Shown: piece by piece, positions 9,750-18,375 of the stretch | Layout of the letters: the number at the start of each line of letters is the position of its first letter | How positions within the stretch are numbered: the stretch's first letter is position 1 | Origin: Sphingomonas sp. PR090111-T3T-6A | GTDB lineage: Bacteria; Pseudomonadota; Alphaproteobacteria; Sphingomonadales; Sphingomonadaceae | Direction of reading: 5' to 3' | DNA: 64,000 nt | Assembly (NCBI RefSeq): GCF_000383095.1 | Contig: NZ_AORL01000022.1 | Coordinates: 1-64,000 of the forward strand | Position numbers and translations under genes: made by a program | The notes under the pieces: generated by a model | Told to the model about the DNA's origin: nothing | What the model saw: only the letters and a program-made list of their open reading frames with translations | Database searches by the model: none

Positions 9750-10060
9750 CTGTTGCCCGGTTCGGCCCGAACCGCGTTCAAGCCTTGTAATCTAAGCCGT
9801 GAGGCCTTGATTACGCGGCAATCGCGAGCGCCTCGTTGTCGTTGGCACTTGTGGATTTGATCGGTTTAACGGCTCAATCAGGCCGGGCAAAAACCTCGCG
9901 CTCGTACACACGTCGATCCTAGTTCGGCCCCATCAGAAGACCGGACCCGCCCATGATCGGGTTGGAGTCCGGCTTGTGGTGGAGCCGCCGGGTACCGCCC
10001 CCGGGTCCGCTGCGCCTCACACGAAACCATTTATCACCATAGCCGGGCGAACCCGGCACC
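9750..10060 (-). ncRNA. ssrA: Transfer-messenger RNA, permuted two-piece form
   Basis: tmRNA rescues stalled ribosomes and adds a degradation tag. On the minus strand the acceptor piece comes first and ends CGGCTCCACCA (CCA end at 9977). After about 45 nt (9932-9976) the coding piece starts GGGGCCGA at 9931. GGGGCCG pairs with CGGCTCC to form a 7-bp acceptor stem with the G3-U wobble that marks alanine acceptors. The tag frame is 9846-9811, encoding ANDNEALAIAA and TAA. GTGAGGC in the acceptor piece can pair with GCCTCAC after the tag, rejoining the two pieces. The T stem CCGGG/CCCGG encloses the loop GGCGGTA, unlike a canonical T loop. Outer ends are approximate; a TATATCC box near 10064-10070 may be the -10. 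Confidence 0.9.
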
Positions 10061-10113
10061 ACCGGATATAGGACCGCGCGGCCGCCCGTGCAACCGCGCG
10101 ATCGCTCGCCCGC

Positions 10114-10542
10114 TCAGCCGCGCTTGCGCAGTTCGTCGCGGATTTCGCGCAGCAGCGCCACGTCGGCGGGCTCGGCGGCCGGGGCCTCGGGCGCCTTGGG
10201 CATCGCCCGGTTCACCGCGCGCACCAGCAGGAAGATGATGAAGGCGATGATGAGGAAATCGACCGCCTGGGTGATGAATTCGCCATAGCCGAGCAGCGGC
10301 ACGCCCGCCTTCTTGAGCGCGGCATAATCGGTGAGCGAGCCGGTATATTTCTCCGGCACCGGCCCGAGCTGGATGAAATAGCCCGAGAAATCGAGGCCAC
10401 CGAAGACCTTGCCGATCACCGGCATGATGATGTCGTCGGTCAGCGAGCTGACGATCTTGCCGAACGCCGCGCCGATGATCACCGCGACGGCCAGATCGAG
10501 GACGTTGCCGCGATTGATGAAATCCCTGAATTCCTTGAACAT
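10114..10542 (-). CDS. mscL: Large-conductance mechanosensitive channel MscL
   Basis: MscL is the emergency valve that opens under hypo-osmotic shock. The 142-residue protein starts MFKEFRDFINRGNVLDLAVAVIIGAAFGKI, covering the amphipathic N-helix and pore-lining TM1, and has a second membrane helix (VDFLIIAFIIFLLVRAVNR) before a charged C-terminal bundle. The periplasmic loop carries LGPVPEKYTGSL. The length is normal. GGAGG lies just before the ATG at 10542. ssrA lies directly downstream on the same strand. Confidence 0.97.
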   Translation of the reverse strand: MFKEFRDFINRGNVLDLAVAVIIGAAFGKIVSSLTDDIIMPVIGKVFGGLDFSGYFIQLGPVPEKYTGSLTDYAALKKAGVPLLGYGEFITQAVDFLIIAFIIFLLVRAVNRAMPKAPEAPAAEPADVALLREIRDELRKRG

Positions 10543-10673
10543 GGCCGCCCTCCTTGCGGTTCCTAGCTGATCGTCAGGGTGGACCGAACGCCCGATACGC
10601 ACAAGACGACACGTTGCGGCCCCCTGATCGGAAGTGTATTGCCGGGATCAGACGCTTCGTGGAGTTCCGACGC

Positions 10674-11261
10674 ATGCAGTTTCGCCGCCTCTCCCTCGCC
10701 GCCCCGCTCGCCGCGATCGCACTCGCCGGCTGCGGCGTGAACGCGATCCCCACCGCCGAGGAAAACGCCAAGGCCAAGTGGGCCGACGTCCAGAACCAGT
10801 ATCAGCGCCGCGCCGATCTGATCCCCAACCTCGTCGCCACCGTGAAGGGCTATGCCACGCACGAGCAGTCGACGCTGGAGGGCGTGACCGAGGCGCGCGC
10901 CAAGGCCACCTCAATCACCGTCTCCGCCGACGACCTGAAGGACCCGGCCAAGGTCAAGGCCTTCCAGGACGCGCAGAACCAGCTTTCGGGCGCGCTCGGC
11001 CGCCTGCTGGCGGTGCAGGAGAGCTATCCGCAGCTTCAGGCCGACCAGAACTTCCTCGCGCTCCAGAGCCAGCTCGAAGGCACGGAGAACCGCATCGCGG
11101 TCGCCCGCTCCGACTATAATGCGGCGGTGCAGGCCTATAACACCCGCATCCGCACCTTCCCGGACACGATCGCGGCGAAGATCATCTACGGCGCCAAGCC
11201 GATCACCCCCTTCACGGCGACCGCCCCCAATGCCGAGGCCGCGCCGAAGGTCAGCTTCTGA
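10674..11261 (+). CDS. LemA family lipoprotein
   Basis: A 195-residue LemA protein. The signal peptide ends in the lipobox LAGC (Cys20), so it should be a lipoprotein, unlike the TM-anchored LemA of Gram-positives. The core has NQYQRRADLIPNLVATVKGYA and ENRIAVARSDYNAAVQAYNTRI, both highly characteristic, in a long helical bundle. LemA proteins are regularly encoded beside TPM-domain proteins, as here, and are linked to envelope stress; the biochemical role is not settled. GGAG at 10661-10664 supports the ATG at 10674. Confidence 0.93.
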   Translation: MQFRRLSLAAPLAAIALAGCGVNAIPTAEENAKAKWADVQNQYQRRADLIPNLVATVKGYATHEQSTLEGVTEARAKATSITVSADDLKDPAKVKAFQDAQNQLSGALGRLLAVQESYPQLQADQNFLALQSQLEGTENRIAVARSDYNAAVQAYNTRIRTFPDTIAAKIIYGAKPITPFTATAPNAEAAPKVSF

Positions 11262-11269
11262 CGAAAGCC

Positions 11270-12136
11270 ATGCGCGCATCCCCCCTGCCCCGCCTCCGCG
11301 CCGCCTTCGCAGGCGCGGTGGCGATGCTGCTCCTGCTGGTGGCGACGCCCGCCTTCGCGCAGAGCTTCCCGGCGTTCACCGGGCTGGTGGTGGACGCCGC
11401 CAACATCCTGCCCGCCGACCGCAAGGCCGCGCTGGAGCAGAAACTGGAGGCCTTCCAGCAGAAGACGCAGCGCCAGCTCGTCGTCGCCACCATCCCCGAT
11501 CTCGGCGGTGATGACATCGCGGATTATGGCTACAAGCTCGGCCGCGCGTGGGGCGTGGGGCTCAAGGACGCCAACAACGGCGCGATCCTGATCGTCGCGC
11601 CCAACGACCGGAAGATGCGGATCGAGGTCGGCTACGGCCTCGAAGGGGTGCTGACCGACGCCTATTCGAGCGTGATCCTCAACACCAAGGTCCGCCCCGC
11701 CTTCAAGGCCGGCGACCTGCCCGGCGGCATCGATGCGGGCACGGACGCGATCATCGAGATCCTCTCCGTCCCCGACGATCAGGCCCGCGCCAAGGAGCAG
11801 GCGGCCGTCGCGGCATACGACAAGGAGCATAAGCGCTCGGGCGAAGGCGGCGTGCCGCTGGGGGCGCTGATCCCGATCATCGTCATCGGCTGGGTGGTGC
11901 TGGGCGGGCTGTTCGGCCGACGGGGCGGCACGCGCTACGGCGGCGGCAACGGATCGATCTTCCTCTGGGCGGCGGCCGACGCGCTGAGCCATCGCAACCA
12001 TGGCGGTGGCTGGAGCGGCTGGGACGGCGGCAGCGGCGGATCGTCCGACGGCGGCGGAGGCGGCTGGGGCGGCGGGGGCTTCACCGGCGGCGGCGGCGGC
12101 TCCTTCGGCGGCGGCGGATCGTCGGGAAGCTGGTGA
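11270..12136 (+). CDS. TPM domain protein, YgcG-like, secreted and membrane-anchored
   Basis: A 288-residue protein with a signal peptide (cleavage after AFA, residue 30), a TPM domain (about 35-160) with VVDAANILPADRKAALEQKL and MRIEVGYGLEGVLTDA, one membrane helix near residues 200-222 (LIPIIVIGWVVLGGLFG), and a Gly/Ser-rich C-terminal tail of about 50 residues. The family is found with LemA and is thought to act in membrane protein quality control or envelope stress; the enzymatic activity is uncertain. It lies eight bases after lemA and overlaps or abuts the next TPM gene. Confidence 0.92.
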   Translation: MRASPLPRLRAAFAGAVAMLLLLVATPAFAQSFPAFTGLVVDAANILPADRKAALEQKLEAFQQKTQRQLVVATIPDLGGDDIADYGYKLGRAWGVGLKDANNGAILIVAPNDRKMRIEVGYGLEGVLTDAYSSVILNTKVRPAFKAGDLPGGIDAGTDAIIEILSVPDDQARAKEQAAVAAYDKEHKRSGEGGVPLGALIPIIVIGWVVLGGLFGRRGGTRYGGGNGSIFLWAAADALSHRNHGGGWSGWDGGSGGSSDGGGGGWGGGGFTGGGGGSFGGGGSSGSW

Positions 12137-12144
12137 GAGGGACG

Positions 12145-12813
12145 ATGAAGCTCAGCGAGCAGGACCGCATCCGCGTCGGTGAGGCCGTGACCCGCGCCGA
12201 GGCCGACAGCGACGGCGAGATCGTCACCGTCGTCTCGAACTTCTCCGACGCCTATCATGACGCGGTGCTGCACTGGGCGCTGCTGGTCGCCTTCCTCGCG
12301 CTGGCGGTGGTGGCCGCCGCGCCGGGCTTCTTCATCGGCCTGCTCGACCGGCTGACCGGCGGCTGGCTGATCTGGACCCCGCGCGAGCTGATGACCGTGC
12401 TGCTGGCGATGGTGCTGGTGAAGTTCCTCGTCGCGCGCTGGATCTTCGGGCTGAAGGCGATCCGCTTCGCGCTCGTCCCGGCCTCGACCAAGGCGCGCCG
12501 GGTGCGCCGCCGCGCGCTCCTGCTCTTCCGCCTCGCCACCGAAAACCGCACCCGCGCCAAGACGGGCGTGCTGCTCTATCTCAGCCTCGCCGAGCATCGC
12601 GCCGAGATCGTCGCCGATGCCGCGATCAACGCGAAGGTCACGCCCGAGACATGGGGCGAGGCGATGGCCGCCCTGCTCTCCGCCGTGCGCGACGGGCGGC
12701 CGGGCGACGGCATGGTGGCGTCGGTCGAGAAGATCGGGCAGGTGCTGGCGACGCATTTCCCCCGCTCGCCCGATGACAGCAACGAACTGCCGGACCGCCT
12801 GATCCTCCTATGA
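12145..12813 (+). CDS. Second TPM domain membrane protein
   Basis: The 222-residue product begins MKLSEQDRIRVGEAVTRAEADSDGEIV, the start of a TPM domain. That domain is split by an insert with two membrane helices (about residues 43-66 and 84-105) and resumes with ALLLFRLATENRTRAKTGVLLYLSLAEHRAEIVAD. This three-gene set (LemA, YgcG-like TPM, membrane TPM) recurs in alphaproteobacteria. I chose the ATG at 12145 because AGAGGG lies directly upstream; a GTG at 12133 overlapping the previous stop is the alternative. It overlaps the Nudix gene by ATGA. Confidence 0.88.
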   Translation: MKLSEQDRIRVGEAVTRAEADSDGEIVTVVSNFSDAYHDAVLHWALLVAFLALAVVAAAPGFFIGLLDRLTGGWLIWTPRELMTVLLAMVLVKFLVARWIFGLKAIRFALVPASTKARRVRRRALLLFRLATENRTRAKTGVLLYLSLAEHRAEIVADAAINAKVTPETWGEAMAALLSAVRDGRPGDGMVASVEKIGQVLATHFPRSPDDSNELPDRLILL

Positions 12814-13346
12814 CCGATCCCGATTTCACCGCGCCCGAGGAAATCCGCTGGGCCGGCCGCTTCATCGCCGCCAAGACGCGCGGCAAGTGGGAATATGTCG
12901 GCCGCACGCGCGGCGTCCGCGCTGCCGTGATCGTCGCGGTGGACGGCGAGGACGTGCTGCTGGTCGAGCAATATCGCGTGCCGCTGGGGCGGCCTTGTCT
13001 GGAGCTCCCCGCCGGCCTCGTCGGCGACGAGACCGAGGGCGAGGCGATCGAGATCGCCGCCGCGCGCGAGCTGGAGGAAGAGACCGGCTACCGCGCCGGC
13101 CGGATCGAGACGATCGGCGAGTTCGCCTCCTCGCCGGGCATGGTGTCGGAGACGTTCACGCTGGTCCGCGCAGTCGGGCTCACCAGGGTACATGAGGGCG
13201 GCGGCGTCGAGGGCGAGAACATCACCGTCCATCGCGTGCCGCTCCAGCATGTGGCGCAGTTCCTCGCCGAACGCCGCGCGGCCGGCGTGATGGCGGACGT
13301 GAAGCTGCTGATGCTGCTCGGCGCGGGCATCCTCGCGGGCGCCTGA
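12810..13346 (+). CDS. Nudix hydrolase, ADP-ribose pyrophosphatase type
   Basis: A 178-residue Nudix enzyme. The Nudix box lies around residues 72-94, with the REXXEEXG core as RELEEETGY. Upstream VLLVEQYRVPLGRPCLELPAG matches the ADP-ribose/NDP-sugar pyrophosphatase subgroup, and SSPGMVSETFTLVRA follows. Such enzymes hydrolyse ADP-ribose to AMP and ribose 5-phosphate. The ATGA overlap with the TPM gene places it last in the lemA operon. Substrate specificity is inferred from subgroup likeness. Confidence 0.93.
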   Translation: MTDPDFTAPEEIRWAGRFIAAKTRGKWEYVGRTRGVRAAVIVAVDGEDVLLVEQYRVPLGRPCLELPAGLVGDETEGEAIEIAAARELEEETGYRAGRIETIGEFASSPGMVSETFTLVRAVGLTRVHEGGGVEGENITVHRVPLQHVAQFLAERRAAGVMADVKLLMLLGAGILAGA

Positions 13347-13433
13347 GCGCCCTTCCAATGTTGGATTTCGTCTGTCAGGGAAGCGGCTCTCGGTTGGCGC
13401 CGGCCTCTTTCTCATCGACGGCAGACAGCAAAA

Positions 13434-13464
13434 CGGCCCCCGCAGCGGATGCGCGCGGGGGCCG
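13434..13464 (-). terminator. Rho-independent terminator of the NDUFS4-like gene
   Basis: A CGGCCCCCGC/GCGGGGGCCG-type stem at 13434-13464 is followed on the minus strand by TTTT (13433-13430). It lies 21 bp past the stop of the minus-strand gene and may also stop transcription from the Nudix side. Confidence 0.8.
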
Positions 13465-13485
13465 CTTCAACGATCGTTCGGCGGC

Positions 13486-13791
13486 TTACTCGCCGGCGGG
13501 CGTGATCGGGCCGACCGCGAAATTCTCGGCATAGGTCTGGAGCTTCAGCGTGCGCTCCGGCCCGGCCACCACGGTGACGGCGATGCCATACTGGTCGGCA
13601 TAGGCCCTGGCGGCTTCCAGCGACGGGAAGGTCAGACGCACCTGATCGTGGGTGTCGCCCGAGCCCGCCCAGCCGGTGAGCGGATCGGGCTTCTTCGCCT
13701 CGGCCGGCTCGAACTCGAGCGTCCAGGTGCCGACACGGGCGCGGCCCGACTGCATGGCGTTCTTGATCCGCTGGTAGATGCGCGCGGCCAT
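13486..13791 (-). CDS. NADH-ubiquinone oxidoreductase accessory subunit, NDUFS4-like
   Basis: A 101-residue protein of the family called ETC complex I subunit conserved region, related to mitochondrial NDUFS4 and found in alphaproteobacterial complex I. It starts MAARIYQRIKNAMQSGRA and has TWTLEFEPAEAKKPDPLTGW, then FPSLEAARAYADQYGI, matching the family throughout. It acts as a supernumerary peripheral-arm subunit near the NADH-oxidising module. The ATG at 13791 is preceded by GAGGAAA. The nuo genes themselves are not in this window. Confidence 0.93.
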   Translation of the reverse strand: MAARIYQRIKNAMQSGRARVGTWTLEFEPAEAKKPDPLTGWAGSGDTHDQVRLTFPSLEAARAYADQYGIAVTVVAGPERTLKLQTYAENFAVGPITPAGE

Positions 13792-13849
13792 TGTCGTTTC
13801 CTCGGGGATTCTTAGCTGGGGAGCGCTTGCCGCACGGGGCAAGCTCCCG

Positions 13850-16315
13850 TCAAGTCCGCTGGGAAGCCTTCTTGGTGCGCAGCGTCGGATCGGCGGCGGC
13901 GGGATCGTCGGGCCAGGGGTGGCGCGGATAGCGCCCGCGCATCTCCTTGGCGACGGCGGACCAACTCCCCGCCCAGAAACCAGGCAGGTCGCGCGTGGTC
14001 TGGATCGGCCGCCCTGCCGGCGAGGTGAGCGAGAGGATGAGCGGCACCTGCCCGCCGCCCACGGTCGGGTGGACCGAGAGGCCGAACAGCGCCTGCGGGC
14101 GAAGCTCGACGGTCGGGCCGCCATCGGCGGCGTAGTCGATGGGGTGAGAGCTTCCGGCCGGGGTCGAGAGCCGGTCGGGCGCGAGCCGGTCGACGGTGCG
14201 ACGTCCATCCCAGCCGATCAGGCCGTCCATGGCGTTGGCGATGTCGCCCGCCGGAATCGAATCGAGCCGCCGCCGCCCCTCGACCAGGGGGGGCAGCCAG
14301 TCGTCGAGGCTGGCGAGCAACGCCTCGTCTGAGAGATCGACGAGCGCGGGATCGAACCTCCCCGCGAAGGCGGCGCGCTCGCGAAGGCGGGCGACACCCT
14401 CCGGCCAGGTCAGCAGGCCGAGGCCCCCGGCGCGCACGCCCTCGACGAGCGCGGTGGCGACGGCCTCGGGATCGGGCTTGTCGTCCGGCCCGCCGCCCAG
14501 CCGAAGCTGGCCCAGCCGCCGCTCACGCGTGGCGGCGATGCCGCCGGTCGCGGGCTCGAAGCGCACCGCGCGGACGGTCTCGATGCGGTCGCCATAGAGG
14601 CGCTCGACGGTCGCCCGCTCGATGGTCGCGGCGGAGAGGATGCGCGCGCCGGCAGCGATGCCCTGAGTCTCGGCGACGGCGAGCCACTCCTCGCGTGCGA
14701 GCGGGGAGAGGGGATCGAGCCTGAAGCCGCGCCCGCCCGCGCTCGCCCATGTCTCGCCGGAGGCGTCGCGGCGGCGCGCGATCCGGTCCGGGTAGGCGAG
14801 CGCCACGCAGGTTGCGACCTCCTCGCCGTCGACGGCGCCACCCGCGGCCTCCCCGCCCACCAGCTTTGCCCAGCGCCGGGCGAGGCCACGCGCCGCCTCG
14901 GCCCGCTTGCCGCGCTCGCCCCGCCAGCGCTGGAGGCGTTGCGCGAGATCGGGCGTATCGCCACCCAGCCCGCGTTCGGAGAGCAGGGCCGCGACCTCGC
15001 CCGCGACACCGGCCAGCCCTAGCGGCGCTGTTGCCACCAGCATATGCCCGAGCCGCGGCGGCAGCGGCAGCGCAGCGATGGCGCGGCCATGCGCAGTCGG
15101 CCGCCCGTCGGAATCGATCGCCCCGAGCGAGGCGAGCCGCCCGCGTGCCTCGGCCACGGCGGCGGCAGGTGGCACGTCGAGCCATCGGAGCTGCGCCGGA
15201 TCGGCCACGCCCCAGATCGCGCAATCGAGCAGCAGCGCGGAGAGATCGGCTTCGAGAATCTCCGGCGGATCGTAGGGCGGCAGGCCGGCGGTCGCGGCGG
15301 CCTCCCACAGCCGATAGACCACGCCCGGCGCCTGCCGCCCGGCGCGGCCCGCACGCTGGGTCGCGGCCGCCTGGCTCACCCGCTCGGTCGAGAGGCGGGG
15401 GACGCCTGCCGCCCGGTCATAGCGCGGGCGGCGCGCGAGGCCGGAGTCGATGACGATCCGCACGCCGTCGAGCGTCAGGCTGGTTTCGGCGATCGACGTC
15501 GCCAGCACCAGCTTGCGCGTGCCGGCCGGCGCGGCAGTGATGGCGGCGCGCTGTTCGGCGGGGTCGAGGCTGCCGTGGAGACGATGCAGGACCACATTCG
15601 CGGGCAGGCGATCGAGCCGCTCGGCGGTGCGCTCGATCTCGGCCACGCCGGGCAGGAAGGCGAGCAACCCGCCATCCGCTTCATCGGCCAGCGCCTGACG
15701 GATGGCAGCGGCCATCGCGTCCTCGATCCGCTGATTCGAATCGCGGCCGAGATAGCGGTGCTCGATCGGGAAGCTGCGGCCGGCGCTCTCGACGAGCGGC
15801 GTGCCCTCGCCGATCAGCCGCGCGAAGCGCTCGCCATCGAGCGTCGCCGACATCGCCACCAGCCGGAGATCGGGGCGAAGCGCAACTTGTGCGTCGAGTG
15901 CCAATGCGAGGCCGAAATCGCTGTCGAGGCTGCGCTCGTGCACCTCGTCGAACAGCACGGCGGAGACGCCCGCCAGCTCGGGATCGGCCTGGATGCGGTT
16001 GCGGAAGATGCCCTCGGTCAGCACCGTCACGCGCGTCGCGGCGGAGCGCCTGGTATCGAGCCTCGTGGCATAGCCGAAGGTCTTGCCGACCGGCTCGCCG
16101 GCAAGCTGCGCCATCCGTTCCGCCGCCGCGCGCGCCGCCAGACGGCGGGGCGACAGCAGCAGCACCTCGCCTGTGCACCACTCCTCATCGATCAGCACGG
16201 GCGCCACCGCCGTCGTCTTGCCCGCCCCCGGCGGCGCCACCAGCACGGCTGCGGGAGCGGCGCGCAGGGCCGCGAGAAGATCGGGGAGGACGGCGTGGAT
16301 GGGCAGGTCGATCAC
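13850..16315 (-). CDS. hrpB: ATP-dependent helicase HrpB
   Basis: HrpB is a DEAH/DExH-box RNA helicase of unclear physiological target. The 821-residue protein opens IDLPIHAVLPDLLAAL, then Walker A PPGAGKT (about residues 31-37), DEVH box FDEVHERS, motif III MSATL, the helicase C domain with QRAGRAGRQAPG (motif VI), a HA2 region and the HrpB-specific C-terminal domain. The start is uncertain: I use the GTG at 16315, nearest the conserved IDLPIHAVL; a TTG at 16351 would add 12 residues. It is separated from the ATPase gene by about 50 bp on the same strand. Confidence 0.93.
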   Translation of the reverse strand: MIDLPIHAVLPDLLAALRAAPAAVLVAPPGAGKTTAVAPVLIDEEWCTGEVLLLSPRRLAARAAAERMAQLAGEPVGKTFGYATRLDTRRSAATRVTVLTEGIFRNRIQADPELAGVSAVLFDEVHERSLDSDFGLALALDAQVALRPDLRLVAMSATLDGERFARLIGEGTPLVESAGRSFPIEHRYLGRDSNQRIEDAMAAAIRQALADEADGGLLAFLPGVAEIERTAERLDRLPANVVLHRLHGSLDPAEQRAAITAAPAGTRKLVLATSIAETSLTLDGVRIVIDSGLARRPRYDRAAGVPRLSTERVSQAAATQRAGRAGRQAPGVVYRLWEAAATAGLPPYDPPEILEADLSALLLDCAIWGVADPAQLRWLDVPPAAAVAEARGRLASLGAIDSDGRPTAHGRAIAALPLPPRLGHMLVATAPLGLAGVAGEVAALLSERGLGGDTPDLAQRLQRWRGERGKRAEAARGLARRWAKLVGGEAAGGAVDGEEVATCVALAYPDRIARRRDASGETWASAGGRGFRLDPLSPLAREEWLAVAETQGIAAGARILSAATIERATVERLYGDRIETVRAVRFEPATGGIAATRERRLGQLRLGGGPDDKPDPEAVATALVEGVRAGGLGLLTWPEGVARLRERAAFAGRFDPALVDLSDEALLASLDDWLPPLVEGRRRLDSIPAGDIANAMDGLIGWDGRRTVDRLAPDRLSTPAGSSHPIDYAADGGPTVELRPQALFGLSVHPTVGGGQVPLILSLTSPAGRPIQTTRDLPGFWAGSWSAVAKEMRGRYPRHPWPDDPAAADPTLRTKKASQRT

Positions 16316-16366
16316 ATCGAGCGGCTTATGGCGATGCCGGCCGACGCACAACCGCCACGCGTCCGG

Positions 16367-16915
16367 TCAGGTCGCGAGCGTCTTCAGCACGAAGTCGGCC
16401 CGTTCGCCGACGCCGAGCCGGGGCAGGAGCACCACGTCATAGCCGAGCATGGGATAGGCTTCCGCGAGCCGGCGATATTCCGCCTCCGCTTCCTCCAGCC
16501 CATGTTGCCGCTCGGCATCGACCCGGTAAATCTCCGGCCAGGGTGGCGCGAGGAACACGCGTCTGTGGAAACGATGATCGCGGCACAGGCCCTCCAGCAC
16601 GGGCTCGCCGGTGAAATGTTCGAGCGCGACGGCCGCATCGACGAGGCCCCGGTCGAAGAAGATCCACCCGTCCCGACCGGCCGCCGCGATTCGATCCGCC
16701 AGCGCCAGGTCGATAGCCCGCCGCGCGAAGGCCGCCCCGTCCACCCAGGGCAGCGCATGTCCACCGGTCGCCAGTTCCTGCTGGACGATCCGGCGGCCCG
16801 GCTCCTCGACCACGGCGTGGCCGCGACGGGCCAGCTCGGCGAGCAGAGACGACTTGCCGCCCCCCGAGCAGCCGGAAATCACGACGAAACGCTGCCCGGC
16901 CAGTCCTTCGGACAA
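16367..16915 (-). CDS. AAA family P-loop ATPase/kinase-like protein
   Basis: This 182-residue protein begins with a nucleotide-binding core: P-loop SGCSGGGKSS (about residues 14-23), then EEPGRRIVQQEL, DGWIFFDRGLVDAA (Walker B-like) and VFLAPPWPEIYRVDAERQ. This matches the predicted ATPase family AAA_28, whose members resemble small-molecule kinases. The substrate is unknown. It is 13 bp downstream of the polyprenyl synthase gene on the same strand, so co-transcription is likely. Confidence 0.85.
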   Translation of the reverse strand: MSEGLAGQRFVVISGCSGGGKSSLLAELARRGHAVVEEPGRRIVQQELATGGHALPWVDGAAFARRAIDLALADRIAAAGRDGWIFFDRGLVDAAVALEHFTGEPVLEGLCRDHRFHRRVFLAPPWPEIYRVDAERQHGLEEAEAEYRRLAEAYPMLGYDVVLLPRLGVGERADFVLKTLAT

Positions 16916-16928
16916 GCCCGCGGCCGCC

Positions 16929-17954
16929 TCAATAGGCGCGCGACACCGCGAACTGAGCGGCCTCGATCAGCGCGGACTTGGCGCGGCCGTCGGGGAAGCG
17001 GCCGAGCGCTGCGATCGCGCGCTGGCCGTAATGGCGGGCGCGGGCCAGCGTGTCGGCCACCGCGTTGGTCTCCTCCAGCAGGGCGTTGGCGTGGGCGAGG
17101 TCCTCGTCCGACACGCGGCGGCCCTCGATCGCGTCCTTCCAGAACTTGCGCTGGACGTCGTCGCCGCGCGCATAAGCGAGGATGACGGGTAGCGTCACCT
17201 TGCCGTCGCGGAAATCGTCGCCGGTGTCCTTGCCCATGGTGCGGCCGTCCGACGCGTAATCGATCGCGTCGTCGACAAGCTGGAAGGCGATGCCGAGGTT
17301 GCGGCCATAGGCGTCGAGCGCCTCCTCGTCGGCATCGTCGCGCTCGGCGACCACGGCGGCGATGCGGCAGGCGGCGGCGAACAGCGCGGCCGTCTTGGCG
17401 CCGATGATGCCGAGATAGCGCTCCTCGTCGGTCTCGATGCGGCGCTGGGCGGTGAGCTGGGCCACCTCGCCCTCGGCGATCACGGCGGACGCGTTGGAGA
17501 GGATGCGCAGCACGCGCAGGCTGCCGTCCTCGACCATCAGCTCGAAGGCGCGCGAGAAGAGGAAGTCGCCGACCAGCACGCTCGCCGGGTTGCCCCAGAT
17601 GATGTTGGCGGTGCGGCGGCCACGGCGCATCCCCGAGCCATCCACCACATCGTCGTGCAGCAGCGTGGCGGTGTGGATGAACTCGACCGTGGCGGCCAGC
17701 TTGTGCTGGCGCGTGCCGCCGTAGCCGAGCAGCTTCGCGCAGGCGAGCGTCAGCATCGGCCGCATCCGCTTGCCGCCTCCGGCGATCAGGTGTCCGGCCA
17801 GCTCCGGGATGAGCGGCACCTCGCTCTGCATCCGCTCCAGGATCACCGTGTTCACCTGGTTCATGTCCGACGCGATCAGCGCCACCAGCGGATCGAGCGA
17901 AGGCGCGGGCGTGCCCGGCGCGGCGGAGTGGAGGGGATGGACAGTCGCGGTCAT
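16929..17954 (-). CDS. ispB: Polyprenyl diphosphate synthase (octaprenyl/decaprenyl type)
   Basis: This long-chain trans-prenyltransferase makes the ubiquinone side chain. The 341-residue protein has GGGKRMRP, the first aspartate-rich motif LLHDDVVD, GDFLFSRAF, and the second motif FQLVDDAIDY followed by GKDTGDDFRDGKVTLP. The length is normal. The chain length (C40 or C50) cannot be decided safely from sequence; sphingomonads mostly use Q-10. I chose the ATG at 17954 (MTATVHPLHSA); the frame continues upstream without a family match. Confidence 0.94.
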   Translation of the reverse strand: MTATVHPLHSAAPGTPAPSLDPLVALIASDMNQVNTVILERMQSEVPLIPELAGHLIAGGGKRMRPMLTLACAKLLGYGGTRQHKLAATVEFIHTATLLHDDVVDGSGMRRGRRTANIIWGNPASVLVGDFLFSRAFELMVEDGSLRVLRILSNASAVIAEGEVAQLTAQRRIETDEERYLGIIGAKTAALFAAACRIAAVVAERDDADEEALDAYGRNLGIAFQLVDDAIDYASDGRTMGKDTGDDFRDGKVTLPVILAYARGDDVQRKFWKDAIEGRRVSDEDLAHANALLEETNAVADTLARARHYGQRAIAALGRFPDGRAKSALIEAAQFAVSRAY

Positions 17955-18061
17955 GTCGGGCCGTCCTGTGAGCCTTGATGCGTATAAAGGCAAGCTAGGC
18001 TTGCATGTAAGGCGGACGCCCGCGAAGAGAACGGCGGATTTTGCCGGAGGACGCACGCACG

Positions 18062-18343
18062 ATGACCGACGACACGCTCAAGCGCTATCGAGAGAGCATC
18101 GACAATATCGACGCGGCTCTCGTCTTCCTGCTGGCCGAGCGGTTCAAGGTCACCCAGGCGGTGGGCCGCTACAAGGCGGAAGCCGGGCTGCCACCGGCCG
18201 ATCCGGGCCGCGAGGGCGAACAGATCGCGCGGCTGCGCGGGCTTGCCGAAGCGGCGCATCTCGATCCCGATTTCTCCGAGAAATTCCTGCGCTTCATCAT
18301 CGACGAGGTGATCCGCCACCACGAGCGCGTCCGCGAAAGCTGA
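18062..18343 (+). CDS. Chorismate mutase, AroQ class
   Basis: Chorismate mutase converts chorismate to prephenate for Phe and Tyr synthesis. The 93-residue protein is a free-standing AroQ helical domain. The N-terminal helix YRESIDNIDAALVFLLAERFKV carries the first active-site residues, QAVGRYKAE the conserved Lys, and DPGREGEQ the Arg-Glu pair. Where E. coli has Gln88, the C-terminal helix reads EVIRHHE, as in many alphaproteobacterial forms. There is no signal peptide, so it is cytosolic. A GGAGG sits 11 bases before the ATG. It is divergent from ispB. Confidence 0.9.
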   Translation: MTDDTLKRYRESIDNIDAALVFLLAERFKVTQAVGRYKAEAGLPPADPGREGEQIARLRGLAEAAHLDPDFSEKFLRFIIDEVIRHHERVRES

Positions 18344-18375
18344 CGCGTCGCGCCCGGATGCCGGAGCGCCGCCCG

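Noticed and set aside
9632-9781. Upstream extension of the small lipoprotein frame to 9781
   Set aside because: It would put coding sequence over the 3' part of ssrA and before a clear lipoprotein signal peptide with its own SD.
15044-17185. A 713-codon plus-strand open frame opposite hrpB and the ATPase gene
   Set aside because: It spans two real minus-strand genes and the gap between them, with no domain or plausible start signal.
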